Of a stretch of 64,000 nt of DNA, positions 20,449 to 31,439 are shown one piece after another (within the stretch, counting starts at the first letter, position 1; the number at the start of each line of letters is the position of its first letter). Position numbers and translations under genes: made by a program. The DNA comes from Mytilus edulis. Taxonomy: Eukaryota; Mollusca; Bivalvia; Mytilida; Mytilidae. The notes under the pieces were generated by a model. The model did no database searches, was not told where the DNA came from, and was given only the letters and a program-made list of their open reading frames with translations. Where the stretch lies: positions 38,468,873-38,532,872 of the forward strand of contig NC_092350.1 in the NCBI RefSeq assembly GCF_963676685.1, in the 5' to 3' direction.

Positions 20449-22986
20449 TTAATTAAGAAAAAGCAATGTCTTAAGTTTGAACCACCTAGTTTGATTTTCT
20501 GAAATTTCAGTTTCGTGTTCATCCCATTTAATGAAGATAACATCATTTGATATGTTCACGAGTTGTTCTGGAATATCATTGACATGCACATTTTGTAAAA
20601 TAACTATAATTTTCATAAGATTTTGTGTGTATTTCTCATATTTGGCTCTTTCGATTTCAAATGACCCCCATTCGTATTCACAAAATCGTTCCGTTATAAT
20701 AAAAATAACATGTCTACTTTGGTGAATTGAAAGTGCTTTAGAATCTGATGTTGATTCTCCGGGAATAAGGTCTCGATCATGTACGAATGTTTTCATTCCC
20801 CATTCTTTTTCAACTTTTGGAAGCAGATGGTTTTTTATCCATGATATGCTTCTTTCTTCGTAGGAAATATATACGTCATATTCATAATTTACATATAAAC
20901 CTCTCTCGACGGCTCGTCTAAATGTTCTAAACAAAAACAGAATAAGTTTCCATCTGTAATAATATAAAACCGAAAATGGTATCGAAACACCAAAAGTACA
21001 CGAAACTAATACTATTCCAATCCTAAGCCACGTGGTAGCTTGGCAGTCAGCAAAATACTTATTGATATCTTTGGTGACTTCAATAAGATTGGCTTGCGAA
21101 TTGTTTGACATTGTGCAAGTGTAATTGTTTCCGTTTACAAAAAATACTTTTGTTTTTGTAAGCCATAACAGAAAATCAACAGTATCGCACGAACAAACTA
21201 AAGCATTGTTATTCAAATTCAAACTCAAATTCTGATTTGGCACGATAATCTCATCTAACCATTTTCGTATAGTATAATCAATAGATGTTATCAAATTATT
21301 TGACAGATCTAGCGATTCTAGATGACGGAGTTTATATACAGTACTAGGAACTCTCCTGAAAAAGTTATTGGACAAATTAAAATGGGTCATATTCTTGTCA
21401 TTAAATAATGTCGTATCTGACAAAGTCCATAGGTTATTGAAAGACAGATCTACACTTTTGAGTTTAGGTGCGTGACCGAGCATCCATTGTCTTCCTTCAA
21501 TTATGCTTCTGTCTATGCTGGCATGGGTCATTTTCAATGTAGTTAGTTTCGGCAAGGAAATGGACTGAAACAGTATTGTTGAAGATAATCCAGAAACATC
21601 TAAATATATAAGTTCTTTTCCACATTCATTTGACACATTTGGATATTGTTCAAAAATACTAAATGAAATATCAAAATTCCTTAGCGATGTATTTTGGCAT
21701 GTGAATGACACAGACGCAGACACTACTGTCATATGAGTATAGCGGACAAATTCTAGTAAGGGCGGTAGGTTAATAGTTATATGAAAAGATTGATGAAAAA
21801 TATGTTGTTTTTCCTGATTATGACTTCCAATGAACTTTCCGGGATGATACACATCAAGAAATAACGGTTTCAGATATTGTGCAGGCAGATAAGACATATC
21901 AAAGGTTTTAAGATTCGTAGCTCTTGTTAAGAATAAAACATTTTGCATATAGTGTTCTAAAGTCGTTGACGGTAATCTGTTCGCAGATATGATAAACGTT
22001 TTGAAGCACCCAGGGTATTGGAATGAAAACAATGAATAAAGTTCGTCATCTGCTATGCCTGTCGCTGACAAATCTAAAGCCTCTATGCAGATAGAGCTCA
22101 GATATCTCATTAGTTCTTTTGTAATTATTACAGAATACGGAAACTTATCGTTATTGATACTTTTGTCGCTAATATGGTGAAAGTTAATAACCGACATCTT
22201 TTTGTTTTGATAAGGATAAAGTATATTCAGTGCCTGGTACAAATGAATATATGAATGAGACAGGTCCAAAATGTTCAATTCAGGAAAATACCGAAGAATT
22301 CCTTTGTCAATGTGAAAGAAATGATGACAACGAGTAATATATAACTCTCTTAGTTTCGGAGAAAAATTTCTGAAAGTTTCATTTGATAATTTTCCGAATC
22401 TCATGTAACACCTCCTAAAATTTAATACGGCTAGAGTTTGCAGTGATTTAAATCCATTACCGAACTCAGGTCGATCGAACAAGTCGATAGATAAATTTTG
22501 TAAACTTTTCAAGTTAGAGAATACTTTGTCTGGGTAAACAAACGATTCATGTACCATCCATTGCTCTTCATTCCTGCCTATTTCAAGAACAATCAAATTT
22601 TCAAGCGGACGAAACAGTCTTGTCGGAAGCTTAGAAATATTAATAGCGTTGTTTTCCATCCTCAAAATCCGTAAATAACGTAAGCCTTCAAAACCATATT
22701 CATGGACTTCAGATATATTGTTACTGTTTAAAATCAAAATGTCCATTTTCGTATAGTTTATAAATGTGTTGTTTTTGATGACAGTGATTAAATTATGTGA
22801 GAGATCCAACACTTTGATATTTTTGATCAGATTCCTTGGTACAGTTATAAAACCTCTGTTATCACAATGGGCCACAAGTTGGTTTTTTAAATTTAAGCTG
22901 TAATTGCACGATAAATTTGTAGCACCATACATAAACATAATCCACACAATGATCAAAAGCCAAAAAGTTCTTTTACCGTTGTTCAT
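20449..22986 (-). CDS. Toll-like receptor 1, intact and intronless
   Basis: A predicted 845-residue type I membrane receptor for innate immune sensing. Features in order: signal peptide with core FWLLIIVWIMFMYGA; an LRR ectodomain with many LxxLxLxxN units (for example IKVLDLSHNLI and LESLDLSNNLI); a single C-terminal cysteine cap (NNALVCSCDTVDFLLW, ~598-645); a transmembrane segment (~652-677, WLRIGIVLVSCTFGVSI); and a cytoplasmic TIR domain from ~700 (box 1 YDVYISY, BB loop RDLIPGE with its Pro kept). One Cys cap suggests the single-cysteine-cluster TLR type. The frame is open up to 23,061. I chose the ATG at 22,986 because it directly precedes the signal peptide, has A at -3 and is shared with TLR 2, while the upstream ATG is absent there. 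A possible AATAAA lies at 20,294-20,289. Ligand and ortholog are unknown. Confidence 0.93.
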   Translation of the reverse strand: MNNGKRTFWLLIIVWIMFMYGATNLSCNYSLNLKNQLVAHCDNRGFITVPRNLIKNIKVLDLSHNLITVIKNNTFINYTKMDILILNSNNISEVHEYGFEGLRYLRILRMENNAINISKLPTRLFRPLENLIVLEIGRNEEQWMVHESFVYPDKVFSNLKSLQNLSIDLFDRPEFGNGFKSLQTLAVLNFRRCYMRFGKLSNETFRNFSPKLRELYITRCHHFFHIDKGILRYFPELNILDLSHSYIHLYQALNILYPYQNKKMSVINFHHISDKSINNDKFPYSVIITKELMRYLSSICIEALDLSATGIADDELYSLFSFQYPGCFKTFIISANRLPSTTLEHYMQNVLFLTRATNLKTFDMSYLPAQYLKPLFLDVYHPGKFIGSHNQEKQHIFHQSFHITINLPPLLEFVRYTHMTVVSASVSFTCQNTSLRNFDISFSIFEQYPNVSNECGKELIYLDVSGLSSTILFQSISLPKLTTLKMTHASIDRSIIEGRQWMLGHAPKLKSVDLSFNNLWTLSDTTLFNDKNMTHFNLSNNFFRRVPSTVYKLRHLESLDLSNNLITSIDYTIRKWLDEIIVPNQNLSLNLNNNALVCSCDTVDFLLWLTKTKVFFVNGNNYTCTMSNNSQANLIEVTKDINKYFADCQATTWLRIGIVLVSCTFGVSIPFSVLYYYRWKLILFLFRTFRRAVERGLYVNYEYDVYISYEERSISWIKNHLLPKVEKEWGMKTFVHDRDLIPGESTSDSKALSIHQSRHVIFIITERFCEYEWGSFEIERAKYEKYTQNLMKIIVILQNVHVNDIPEQLVNISNDVIFIKWDEHETEISENQTRWFKLKTLLFLN

Positions 22987-24872
22987 GTTTACTCCTTGTT
23001 TTATAACAAAATATAAAAAATGCATATGAAATAAAACCTCCAGAACATAAGACACAAACATCAGAAGTAACTATATGGGTCAAGAGCAAACAAATCTAAA
23101 GTGCTCATAATATATACTTTCCTAAGAAACCGGAAGTTTTGGCAGATTATATTAATGAATACATACTGTAAGAGTTGTTATAACAAAAGGAGTGTTTATA
23201 AGGAGGTGCTGTTACAAAATCATAAGATAGTATCAACAAGTTTTTAAACATTTATTAGATTCATAAACTATCCTCGGTTTTACTAAACTTGGACCGAAGC
23301 TGCTTTCAATTAAAAGATAGTATCAACAGGAATATTTTATTGATTAATTTCCTCATTTTTGTTGAGCCTGCGATTAACAGAAAGAATAGGCGAGACACTG
23401 GGTTTCGCGGAACCCATACGATTTTTTTTAACAAATTGTGTGTTTAACATATTGTATGAGATAATTTATGAAATAATGACTGTGGTATGTTCATTACTTG
23501 CTGTTGAAGGCCGTGGGGTGACTTATGGTGAAAACTTCTGTGTCATTCTATTTCTTGCGATGAGTAGTCTCATCCCCAATCATACCACATCTTTTTCTTG
23601 TTATCAAAACCTCAACACGTACTTTTAAAAACTTAAAGAACAATTGTACGAATATGTATTGAAACCTCGTAACCAGCTTCAACATGTTCATTTGTGGACA
23701 AGTATCATTTGCGAATATATAAAACACGTATTCAAAATCAACTATTATTAAGGTCATATAATATGTGATAAGACTGATAATAAAATACTAATTCAATGTC
23801 ATGCAATAAGGTTTAAATGCTTAAAGTTTTTAGAAGAAAGAGTTTAATGTCTGCTTTTTTAGATTAATTCTGCGAATTGTTTTTGTCTGCAAAAACATCA
23901 AACAGCAGGATAAAGAGATTCACAACTAATTGAATAAAATGGAGGATTGAAATGGAAAATGTGTCAAAGAGACAACAATCCGACCAAAGAACAGAAAATG
24001 ATGCGTCTAAACACGGCTAAGGACTCCTTAGTGCACTAATATGCTACTTAGGACTAAAAGTACAATGTAAACAAATTTCTTATCTAGATAGAGATTGATA
24101 TTAAATGCATATATTCAAATTTAATCAATAAAAGATCACAAATGATAATTGAACAATGCATGTGCCGGTTTTCTTTGATTTTTCCGAAAATCACTGAACT
24201 ATAAGACACGTGACAAATTACATAACTGATAACACTATTACCTTAAAAAATAAAAAAATAAATTATTTGGAATAGAAAATTACCCTGACATATAGATATA
24301 TTTACCATAAAAATATGTTTTAAAATTTAAAAAAAATCGTTTAATATGCATCGGTTTATGATTAAATGAAAAAAATATAGAAAATTGTTAAGCTGTTTTT
24401 TTTTTTCAGGAAGTAAAAAAATGTTTGCATCGAGAAAAATAGCCCCTCCCCTATAAATTATCATTAATTTACCAAAGTGGGGGCTAAAAATTGGACACCG
24501 ATCGCGAGGCCTGACTGCCATAAACAACAGATTACGAACAGCAAACAGTGGATACACCAATTGATATGTATGAAAGACAACGACGGACACAAAATGATTG
24601 CACTGAATAATTTCAACTACCATTGAGATCGATTTTTCAAATCTCCTTATCAAATTAGACATGCATTTAAAAAAAAACTTGGGATATCTAGTACCGTTCG
24701 GTTTCAAATTGGAATTAAAAATTGCATTTTCCCAAAGAGATTTGGGTAAAACCCCGAGAATCTCACCTCCTAGAAATTTGAAGTGTCAGGATGTTTGAAA
24801 ATATGTATGAATTTTCTTACATACTTGAAATTGTATAAGGAATATAAACAAATTCAGTATGTATACTGTACA
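22987..24872. other. Upstream region of TLR 1
   Basis: Matches 31,440-33,275 closely. It contains repeat-derived parts, including an R-D tail at about 23,440-23,600 (ctgttgaaggccgtggggtg, cccaatcataccacat) and a short R-C start at 23,942-24,030. A minus ORF at 24,327-24,707 (126 codons) has a counterpart at 32,688-33,068, but both are unrecognised and probably chance. No promoter element could be assigned. Confidence 0.5.
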
Positions 24873-25722
24873 ATAAAATTGAGAATGGAAATGGGGAATG
24901 TGCCAAAGAGACAACAACCCGACCATAGAAAAAAAACAACAGCAGAAGGTCACCAACAGGTCTTCAATGTAGCGAGAAATTCCCGCACCAGGAGGCGTCC
25001 TTCAACTGGCCCCTAAACAAATATATACTAGTTCAGTGATAATGAACGCCATACTAATTTCCAAATTGTACACAAGAAACTAAAATTAAAATAATACAAG
25101 ACTAACAAAGGCCAGAGGCTCCTGACTTGGGACAGGAGCAAAAATGCGGCGGGGTTAAACATGTTTGTGAGATCTCAACCCTCCCCCTATACCTCTAGCC
25201 AATGTAGAAAAGTAAACGCATAACAATACGCACATTAAAATTCAGTTCAAGAGAAGTCTGAGTCTGATGTCAGAAGATGTAACCAAAGAAAATAAACAAA
25301 ATGACAATAATACATAAATAACAAGATACTACTATCAGTTAACTGACATGCCAGCTCCAGACTTCAATTAAACTGACTGAAAGATTATGATTTCATCATA
25401 TGAACATCAGGCACAATCCTTCCCGTTAGGGGTTTAGTATCATACCATCATAACATATATAAGAAGAACATAACCCGTGTCATGCCAACAACTGGTTTTT
25501 GAATAAATGTGTTTAGTTGCGATGCAAAGACCCTATAAGTGAATCAATATTAACGCCAAAATATGCAATCTTTAATGACCTGACAACAGTATCGTAACTA
25601 TATCCCTTCTTAATTCTTAAGTCTATTCAAAGGTTTTGTTAGTTTTTGAAGTGAATACTGACACCTTTGTGCTTTATAAAGAATATTTCCATAAAAAATT
25701 GGATGTGAAATACCTGAACGTA
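24873..25722. repeat. R-C dispersed repeat, long copy (unit 1 only)
   Basis: Runs from gagaatggaaatggggaatg through aggccagaggctcctgactt, ctatacctctagccaatg and aaagaccctataagtgaatc to ggatgtgaaatacctgaacg. At the equivalent place unit 2 has an unrelated 350 bp, so this element inserted or was replaced after the duplication. Confidence 0.8.
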
Positions 25723-26317
25723 TATGATTGTTTAATCAGTTGTTATGTCAGCTTACAATATTTCTTAGATATATATATATATAATCGTTTATTAAATTTA
25801 TCCGTAAAAGTGAAAAAATATATAACATGAAAATAAAAATACATAGATCATTCATTTATTGCAATCCATTATATCAAACAGTCATGAAGTTGAAATAATT
25901 TCTAGAACCAGTCACTGTCTGTAGATATAATGCGTCGGACGTTATATGCATAAAAATAAAATTTTGATTTTGAACTGTATGAAATAGAATTAGTAAGGGT
26001 TTCGCGGAACACAATGTCTCGCCTTCGTTTGCCGTAAACTTGAACTCTCAGGCTGAACAAAATCAAGACACTATATTTTGATTGTTAGGAGCTTCTGTCC
26101 AAGTACACAACTATTTCCGGTGCCTATAAAATAGCCGACTTTAATTAAGTTTTTTGAATCTGAGCTGGCAAAATAGCATATTATCTATTATGCTGGTATC
26201 GGCAAAACAGCTACAAGTATTGCCTTTAATTAAAATGCATATCAATTTTAAATACTATTCTAAATAAAATAGCTTTGAGAATCGTGTAAAAAGCGTTCGT
26301 TGTTCATTCGTCATTGA

Positions 26318-26545
26318 ATCATTCAACGTGCGTGTATCGTGTGTGCGTGTATCATGTATTTATCATTCATCGTGCATCGTGGGTGTATCGTGCGTTCATC
26401 ATTTAAAAATTCATTTTGCGTTTATCCTCCGTGTAACGCTCATCACTCATCGTCCGTGTATCGTGTATCGTGCGTGTACCGTGCGTGTATCGTGCATTCA
26501 CCGTGCGTGTATCGTGCGTGCGTGTATCGTGCGTGTGGTCAGTTT
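26318..26545. repeat. Degenerate minisatellite, cgtgtatcgtg type
   Basis: Repeated variants of cgtgcgtgtatcgtg and cgttcatc over about 230 bp. The paralogous array at 34,226-34,412 is shorter by several units. Because of its period it creates ORFs on both strands that are not genes. Confidence 0.8.
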
Positions 26546-26900
26546 GAATTTTAGAAGGTCTGTAATTATCAGTTTTTCTCGTTTTTCTGTAAAATTCTCT
26601 TTTTTGGACTTTACTTATATTGAATATTCGTAAATAAATCCGAGAAACCATGTGCCTTGTCTACGATTTCTGCTGTTAGTGTATAATCGTAATGTTTACT
26701 TATAGATTTAGTTTTAGATGCATGATTTTTTTATTAGTTGTTAGTAGCTTTGAACTAGCTATCAGTTAACTGCGAGTACTCTAAGATCTGTTTCTAGTGT
26801 CATTTTGTTTTTTGGGATGTACAAGTACCCGGTCACGTTCACTTGAACTTTTGTCCATCTGATGGGTAAGCCTTTTTCAACTGATTTTTATAGTTCGTTT

Positions 26901-27275
26901 TTATGTTGTACTGTTATACCACTGTCCCAGGTTCGGAGGAGGGTTGGGATCCCGCTAACATGTTTAATCCCGCCGCATTATGTATGTATGTGCCTGTCCC
27001 AAGTCAGGAGCCTGTAATTCAGTGGTTGTCGTTTGTTTATGTGTTGCATATTTGTTTTCGTTCATTTTTTATATAAATAAGGCCGTTAGTTTTCTCGTAT
27101 GAATTGTTTTACATTGTCATTTCGAGGCCTTTTATAGCTGACTATACGGTATGGTCTTTGCTCATTGTTGAAGGCTGTACGGTGACCTATATTTTTTTTA
27201 TGTCTGTGTCATTTTTGCCTCTTGTGGAGAGTTGTCTCATTGGAAATCATTCCACGTCTTCTCTTTTTTATATTA
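26901..27275 (+). repeat. R-D dispersed repeat, copy in unit 1
   Basis: Landmarks: ataccactgtcccaggttcg, gatcccgctaacatgtttaa, cctgtcccaagtcaggagcc, ctgactatacggtatggtct, ggagagttgtctcattgg. Its core resembles the reverse complement of R-C. The ORF at 27,104-27,355 is repeat-derived. Confidence 0.8.
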
Positions 27276-27633
27276 TAGAGACATCAATACAATTATACAC
27301 TCACAGCAGAATAATATCCCAACCTAGACAAAAACAAAAAGAGGCTTGCTTATAGATTCCCTCGTAGATTTGAGTTTCAACGAATAAAACCATTTTCATT
27401 TGGTATTCGTTCTGTCGTTAAGTATTTGTTTTTATTTGCTGGAGCTAACCGTTCAGATGCATGGATGGAATTGAAAATTGGTCACAATTTTTCATATATC
27501 GAATGTTATATAATAAACCAGATCATTTAACAGTTTAATGTTAAATTAATAAAGCAAAGTGATTTCCCATTTTTCAAGTGTTTTAACTGTAAGGTTTGTT
27601 GGAACAGGGTTCTTCGGTTATATGAGGTGTAAA

Positions 27634-27852
27634 TTATCATGCTTTTAACACACAAAAACAGATTTAAATGAAAAAACGTATACAACCTGAATAAAAACGT
27701 TTTAAAATCTAATTTTAAGGTAAAATAAAAATAGTAGTATAATTGATTGTATGTTGATTTTTGAAGCTATGTGATTGACTTTGTTATTATAATGTTATCA
27801 AATTTGTTGTAAACAAACATTTGGACAAATAAAAAAATATGTTTATAAATAC
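27634..27852. other. Spacer between the duplication units
   Basis: AT-rich, with no coding or repeat signal recognised. Confidence 0.4.
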
Positions 27853-28015
27853 AACAGTAGTATACCGCTGTTCAAAAGACATAAATCGATTAAGAGAAAA
27901 CAAAGCCGGGTTACAAACTAAAACCGAGGGAAACTAATCAACTATAAGGAACACAACAGAACAACAGGAACACTGAACTGCAACAAAAACAAACACACAT
28001 ATACACGAACTATTT
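27853..28015. repeat. R-B dispersed repeat, copy 3
   Basis: acaacagtagtataccgctg, gttacaaactaaaaccgagg and acacatatacacgaac follow the order of the copies at 5244 and 6188. It lies just left of duplication unit 2. Confidence 0.75.
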
Positions 28016-28916
28016 GATAACATTTATGATCTTTAATATTCAATATCATAAAATATGTCTTCTTATTCTGAATTATATACTACATATTAACGAATATAAT
28101 ATTTAACACAGGGAGATGAGTTTGAACATATTTGTCTAAATTAAATCTATTTATATCATGTATACATGATAAAACCAGATCAACCAGTTGTTTAATGTTA
28201 ATTTGTCAAGCAACAATGGGGGAAGAGAACAAGTGTCCCTTTTTTTAATGAAGCGGATTCAAACATCTGCTTTATTTAGTTATGATTTAAATATTCTGTT
28301 GATTATTTTTCGCTTCATTCACTTTTAAATGATTCTTTTTTATTAATTTATAACATGTCAGAATAATTAGAATCCGTACTTTTGATTGGCTAACAGCAAT
28401 CGATAGGAATACCGAAATATTATTTCCCAATAAAATTTAACATTCCTGACAGCGCGTGATTCCTATGACAATGTCACAACAATGCTTTAGAAAATGTGAA
28501 ATAACTCGTTATTTCACGATTCTAGCATAAACATGTAATCAAAACAAAAATGAACGCTTTTCTTGTAAATTTATAGGGTTGTAAAATCGTTGAAGATAGG
28601 GACATTTTTAGTATTAAGCGGTTCTGCTCTTTATAAGTGCTCCGGTCAACGGTTTAACGCCCCAATAACATTACAAAAAAAAGAAGAATTCAATTCTTAG
28701 ATTAACACATGTTTCTCCGAAAAAAAGTACTGCAATTATTTTTTTCAAAATCTAATTTTGTTGATACATTTTTCTCTCTTCCCAAAATTTTTACATCGTT
28801 TATTTCAGTGTATATCTACTCGAACTAATTGTATTAAAGAAGATAAATAAAATGTATTTGACATATTTCATCAGATTTTCCTATGAAGCTATTTATATGT
28901 TTTGTTAATCCATTTT

Positions 28917-31439
28917 TTAATTTAGGAAAAGCAATGTCTTTAGTTTGAACCACTCTGTCTGATTTTCATTTTCATATTCATCCCATTTAATAAAGATAAC
29001 GTCATTTGATATGTCCACGAGTTGTTCTGGGATATCATTGACATGCACATTTTGTAAAATAACTATAATTTTCATAAGATTTTGTGTGTATTTCTCATAT
29101 TTGGCTCTTTCGATTTCAAAGGACCCCCACTCGTATTCACAAAATCGTTCCGTTATAATAAAAATAACATGTCTACTTTGATGAATTGAAAGTGCCTTAG
29201 AATCTGACGTGAGTTCTCCAGGAAAAAGGTCACGGTCATGTACGAATGTTTTTAGTCCCCATTCTTTTTCACATTTTGGGAGGAGATGATTTTTTATCCA
29301 TGATATGCTTCTTTCTTCGTAGGAAATATATACGTCATATTCATAATTTACATGTAACTTTTTCTCGACGGCTCGTCTAAATTTTCTAAACAAAAACAGA
29401 ATAAGTTTCCATCTGTAATAATATAAAATCGAAAGTGGTATCGAAACACCAAAAGTACACGAAATTAATACTATTCCAATCCTAAGCCACGTGGTAGCTT
29501 TGCAGTCAGCAAAATACTTATTTATATCTTTGGTGACTTCAATAAGATTGACTTGTGAATTGTTTGACATTGTACAAGTGTAATTGTTTCCGTTTACAAA
29601 AGATACTTTTGTTTTTGTAAGCCATAACAAAAACTCAACAGTATCGCATGAACAAACTAAAGCGTTGTTATCTAAATTGATACTTAAATTCGGATGTTGC
29701 ACGATAATTTCATCGAACCATTTTCGTATAGTATAATCAATAGATGTTATCAAATTATTAGACAGATCTAATGATTCTAGGAGACGGAGTTTAGATACAC
29801 TACTAGGAACTGTCCTGAAAAGGTTATTGGACAAATTAAAGTGCGTTATATTCTTATCGTTAAATAATTTCGTATCTAACAAAGTCCATAGGTTATTGAA
29901 AGACAGATCTATACTTTTCAGTTTGGGTGCGTGCCCCAGCATCCATTGCGTTCCTTCAATTATACTTCTGTCAATGCTGGCATGATTCATTTTCAATGTA
30001 GTGAGCTTTGGTAGGGAAATGGACTCAAACATCATTGTTGAAGATAACCCGGACACATCTAAATATCTAAGTTCTTTTCCGCATTCATTTGATATATTTG
30101 GATACTGTTCAAAAACACTATATGAAATATCAAAATGTTTTAGCGATTCATTTTTGCATGTGATTGATACAGAAGCAGACAATACAGTTATATGAGTAAA
30201 GCGGACAAATTCTAGTAAGGGCGGTAGGTAAACGTTTATATGTATTGACTTCTGAAATATATGTTGTTTTTCCTGACTTTCAATGAACTTTTCGGGATGA
30301 TATACATCAATAAATAACGGTTTCAGAAATTGTGCAGGCAGATAAGACATATCATAGGTTTTAAGATTCGTAGCTCTTGTTAAGAATACAACTGTTTGCA
30401 TATAGTGTTCTAAAGTCGTTGACGGCAATCTGTTCGCAGATATGATAAACGTTTTGAAGCACCCAGGGTACTGGAATGAAAACAATGAATAAAATTCGTC
30501 ATCTACTATGCCTGTCGCTGACAAATCTAAAGCCTCTATGCAGATAGATCTCAGATATCTCATTAGTTCTTTTGTAATTATTACAGAATACGGAAACTCG
30601 TCGTTATTGATACTTTTGTCGCTTATATGGTGAAAGTTGATAACAGACATCTTTTTGTTTTGATAAGGATAAAGTATATTCAGTGCCTGGTACAAATGAA
30701 TATATGAATGAGACAGGTCCAAAATGTTCAATTCAGGAAAATACCGAAGAATTCCTTTGTCTATGTGAAAGAAATGATGACAACGAGTAATATATAACTC
30801 TCTTAGTTTCTGAGAAAAATTTCTGAAAGTTTCATTTGATAATTTTCCGAATCTCATGTAACACCTCCTAAAATTTAATACGGATAAAGTTTGCAGTGAT
30901 TTAAATCCATTACCGAACTCAGGTCGATCGAACAAGTCGATAGATAAATTTTGTAAACTTTTCAAGTTAGAGAATACTTTGTCTGGGTAAACAAACGATT
31001 CATGTACCATCCATTGCTCTTCATTCCTGCCTATGTCAAGAACAATCAAATTTTCAAGCGGACGAAATACTCTTGTCGGAAGCTTAGAAATATTAATAGC
31101 GTTACTTTCCATCCTCAAAATCCGTAAATAACGTAAGCCTTCAAAACCATATTCATGGACTTCAGATATATTGTTACTGTTTAAATTCAAATTGTCCATT
31201 TTCGTATAGTTTATAAATGTGTTGTTTTTGATGACAGTGATCAAATTATGTGAGAGATCCAACACTTTGATATTTTTGATCAGATTCCTTGGTACAGTTA
31301 TAAAACCTCTGTTATCACAATGGGCCACAAGTTGATTCTTTGAATTTAAGCTGTAATTGCACGATAAAGTTGTAGCACCATACATAAACATAATCCACAC
31401 AATGATCAAAAGCCAAAAAGTTCTTTTACCGTTGTTCAT
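28917..31439 (-). CDS. Toll-like receptor 2, intact and intronless
   Basis: An 840-residue paralogue of TLR 1 with the same order: signal peptide, LRR ectodomain, one LRR C-terminal cap (NNALVCSCDTVEFLLW), transmembrane helix, and TIR domain (YDVYISY; BB loop RDLFPGE, with Phe where TLR 1 has Ile). The frame is open further upstream only through a TTG, so the ATG at 31,439 is the start. By eye the first ~375 residues differ from TLR 1 at about 20 sites and the TIR at under 10. The ~265 residues between the mid-ectodomain and the cap differ at about 43 sites plus a 2-residue indel. That points to uneven divergence in the putative ligand-facing part. A possible AATAAA lies at 28,804-28,799. Confidence 0.93.
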   Translation of the reverse strand: MNNGKRTFWLLIIVWIMFMYGATTLSCNYSLNSKNQLVAHCDNRGFITVPRNLIKNIKVLDLSHNLITVIKNNTFINYTKMDNLNLNSNNISEVHEYGFEGLRYLRILRMESNAINISKLPTRVFRPLENLIVLDIGRNEEQWMVHESFVYPDKVFSNLKSLQNLSIDLFDRPEFGNGFKSLQTLSVLNFRRCYMRFGKLSNETFRNFSQKLRELYITRCHHFFHIDKGILRYFPELNILDLSHSYIHLYQALNILYPYQNKKMSVINFHHISDKSINNDEFPYSVIITKELMRYLRSICIEALDLSATGIVDDEFYSLFSFQYPGCFKTFIISANRLPSTTLEHYMQTVVFLTRATNLKTYDMSYLPAQFLKPLFIDVYHPEKFIESQEKQHIFQKSIHINVYLPPLLEFVRFTHITVLSASVSITCKNESLKHFDISYSVFEQYPNISNECGKELRYLDVSGLSSTMMFESISLPKLTTLKMNHASIDRSIIEGTQWMLGHAPKLKSIDLSFNNLWTLLDTKLFNDKNITHFNLSNNLFRTVPSSVSKLRLLESLDLSNNLITSIDYTIRKWFDEIIVQHPNLSINLDNNALVCSCDTVEFLLWLTKTKVSFVNGNNYTCTMSNNSQVNLIEVTKDINKYFADCKATTWLRIGIVLISCTFGVSIPLSILYYYRWKLILFLFRKFRRAVEKKLHVNYEYDVYISYEERSISWIKNHLLPKCEKEWGLKTFVHDRDLFPGELTSDSKALSIHQSRHVIFIITERFCEYEWGSFEIERAKYEKYTQNLMKIIVILQNVHVNDIPEQLVDISNDVIFIKWDEYENENQTEWFKLKTLLFLN

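Larger units (their letters stand above)
19627..27633. repeat. Segmental duplication, unit 1 (TLR 1)
   Basis: Near-identical to 28,044-43,030 once the 7.5-kb LTR insertion is removed. The left edge is marked by ttaaaatatgtcttcttatt and taaaatatgtcttcttatt. The right edge is the shared ttcttcggttayatgrggtg, after which the sequences diverge. Similarity is patchy 3' of the TLR (19,630-20,440). It is very high across the gene and its upstream region. Unit 1 alone holds a long R-C insertion (24,873-25,722). Confidence 0.85.

Noticed and set aside
22987-23061. Upstream in-frame ATG of TLR 1 at 23,061
   Set aside because: Absent in TLR 2, where only a TTG is in frame, and it would place the signal peptide internally; the ATG at 22,986 is conserved.
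26328-26651. ORFs of 71-101 codons on both strands
   Set aside because: Produced by the cgtgtatcgtg minisatellite; the paralogous array changes length.
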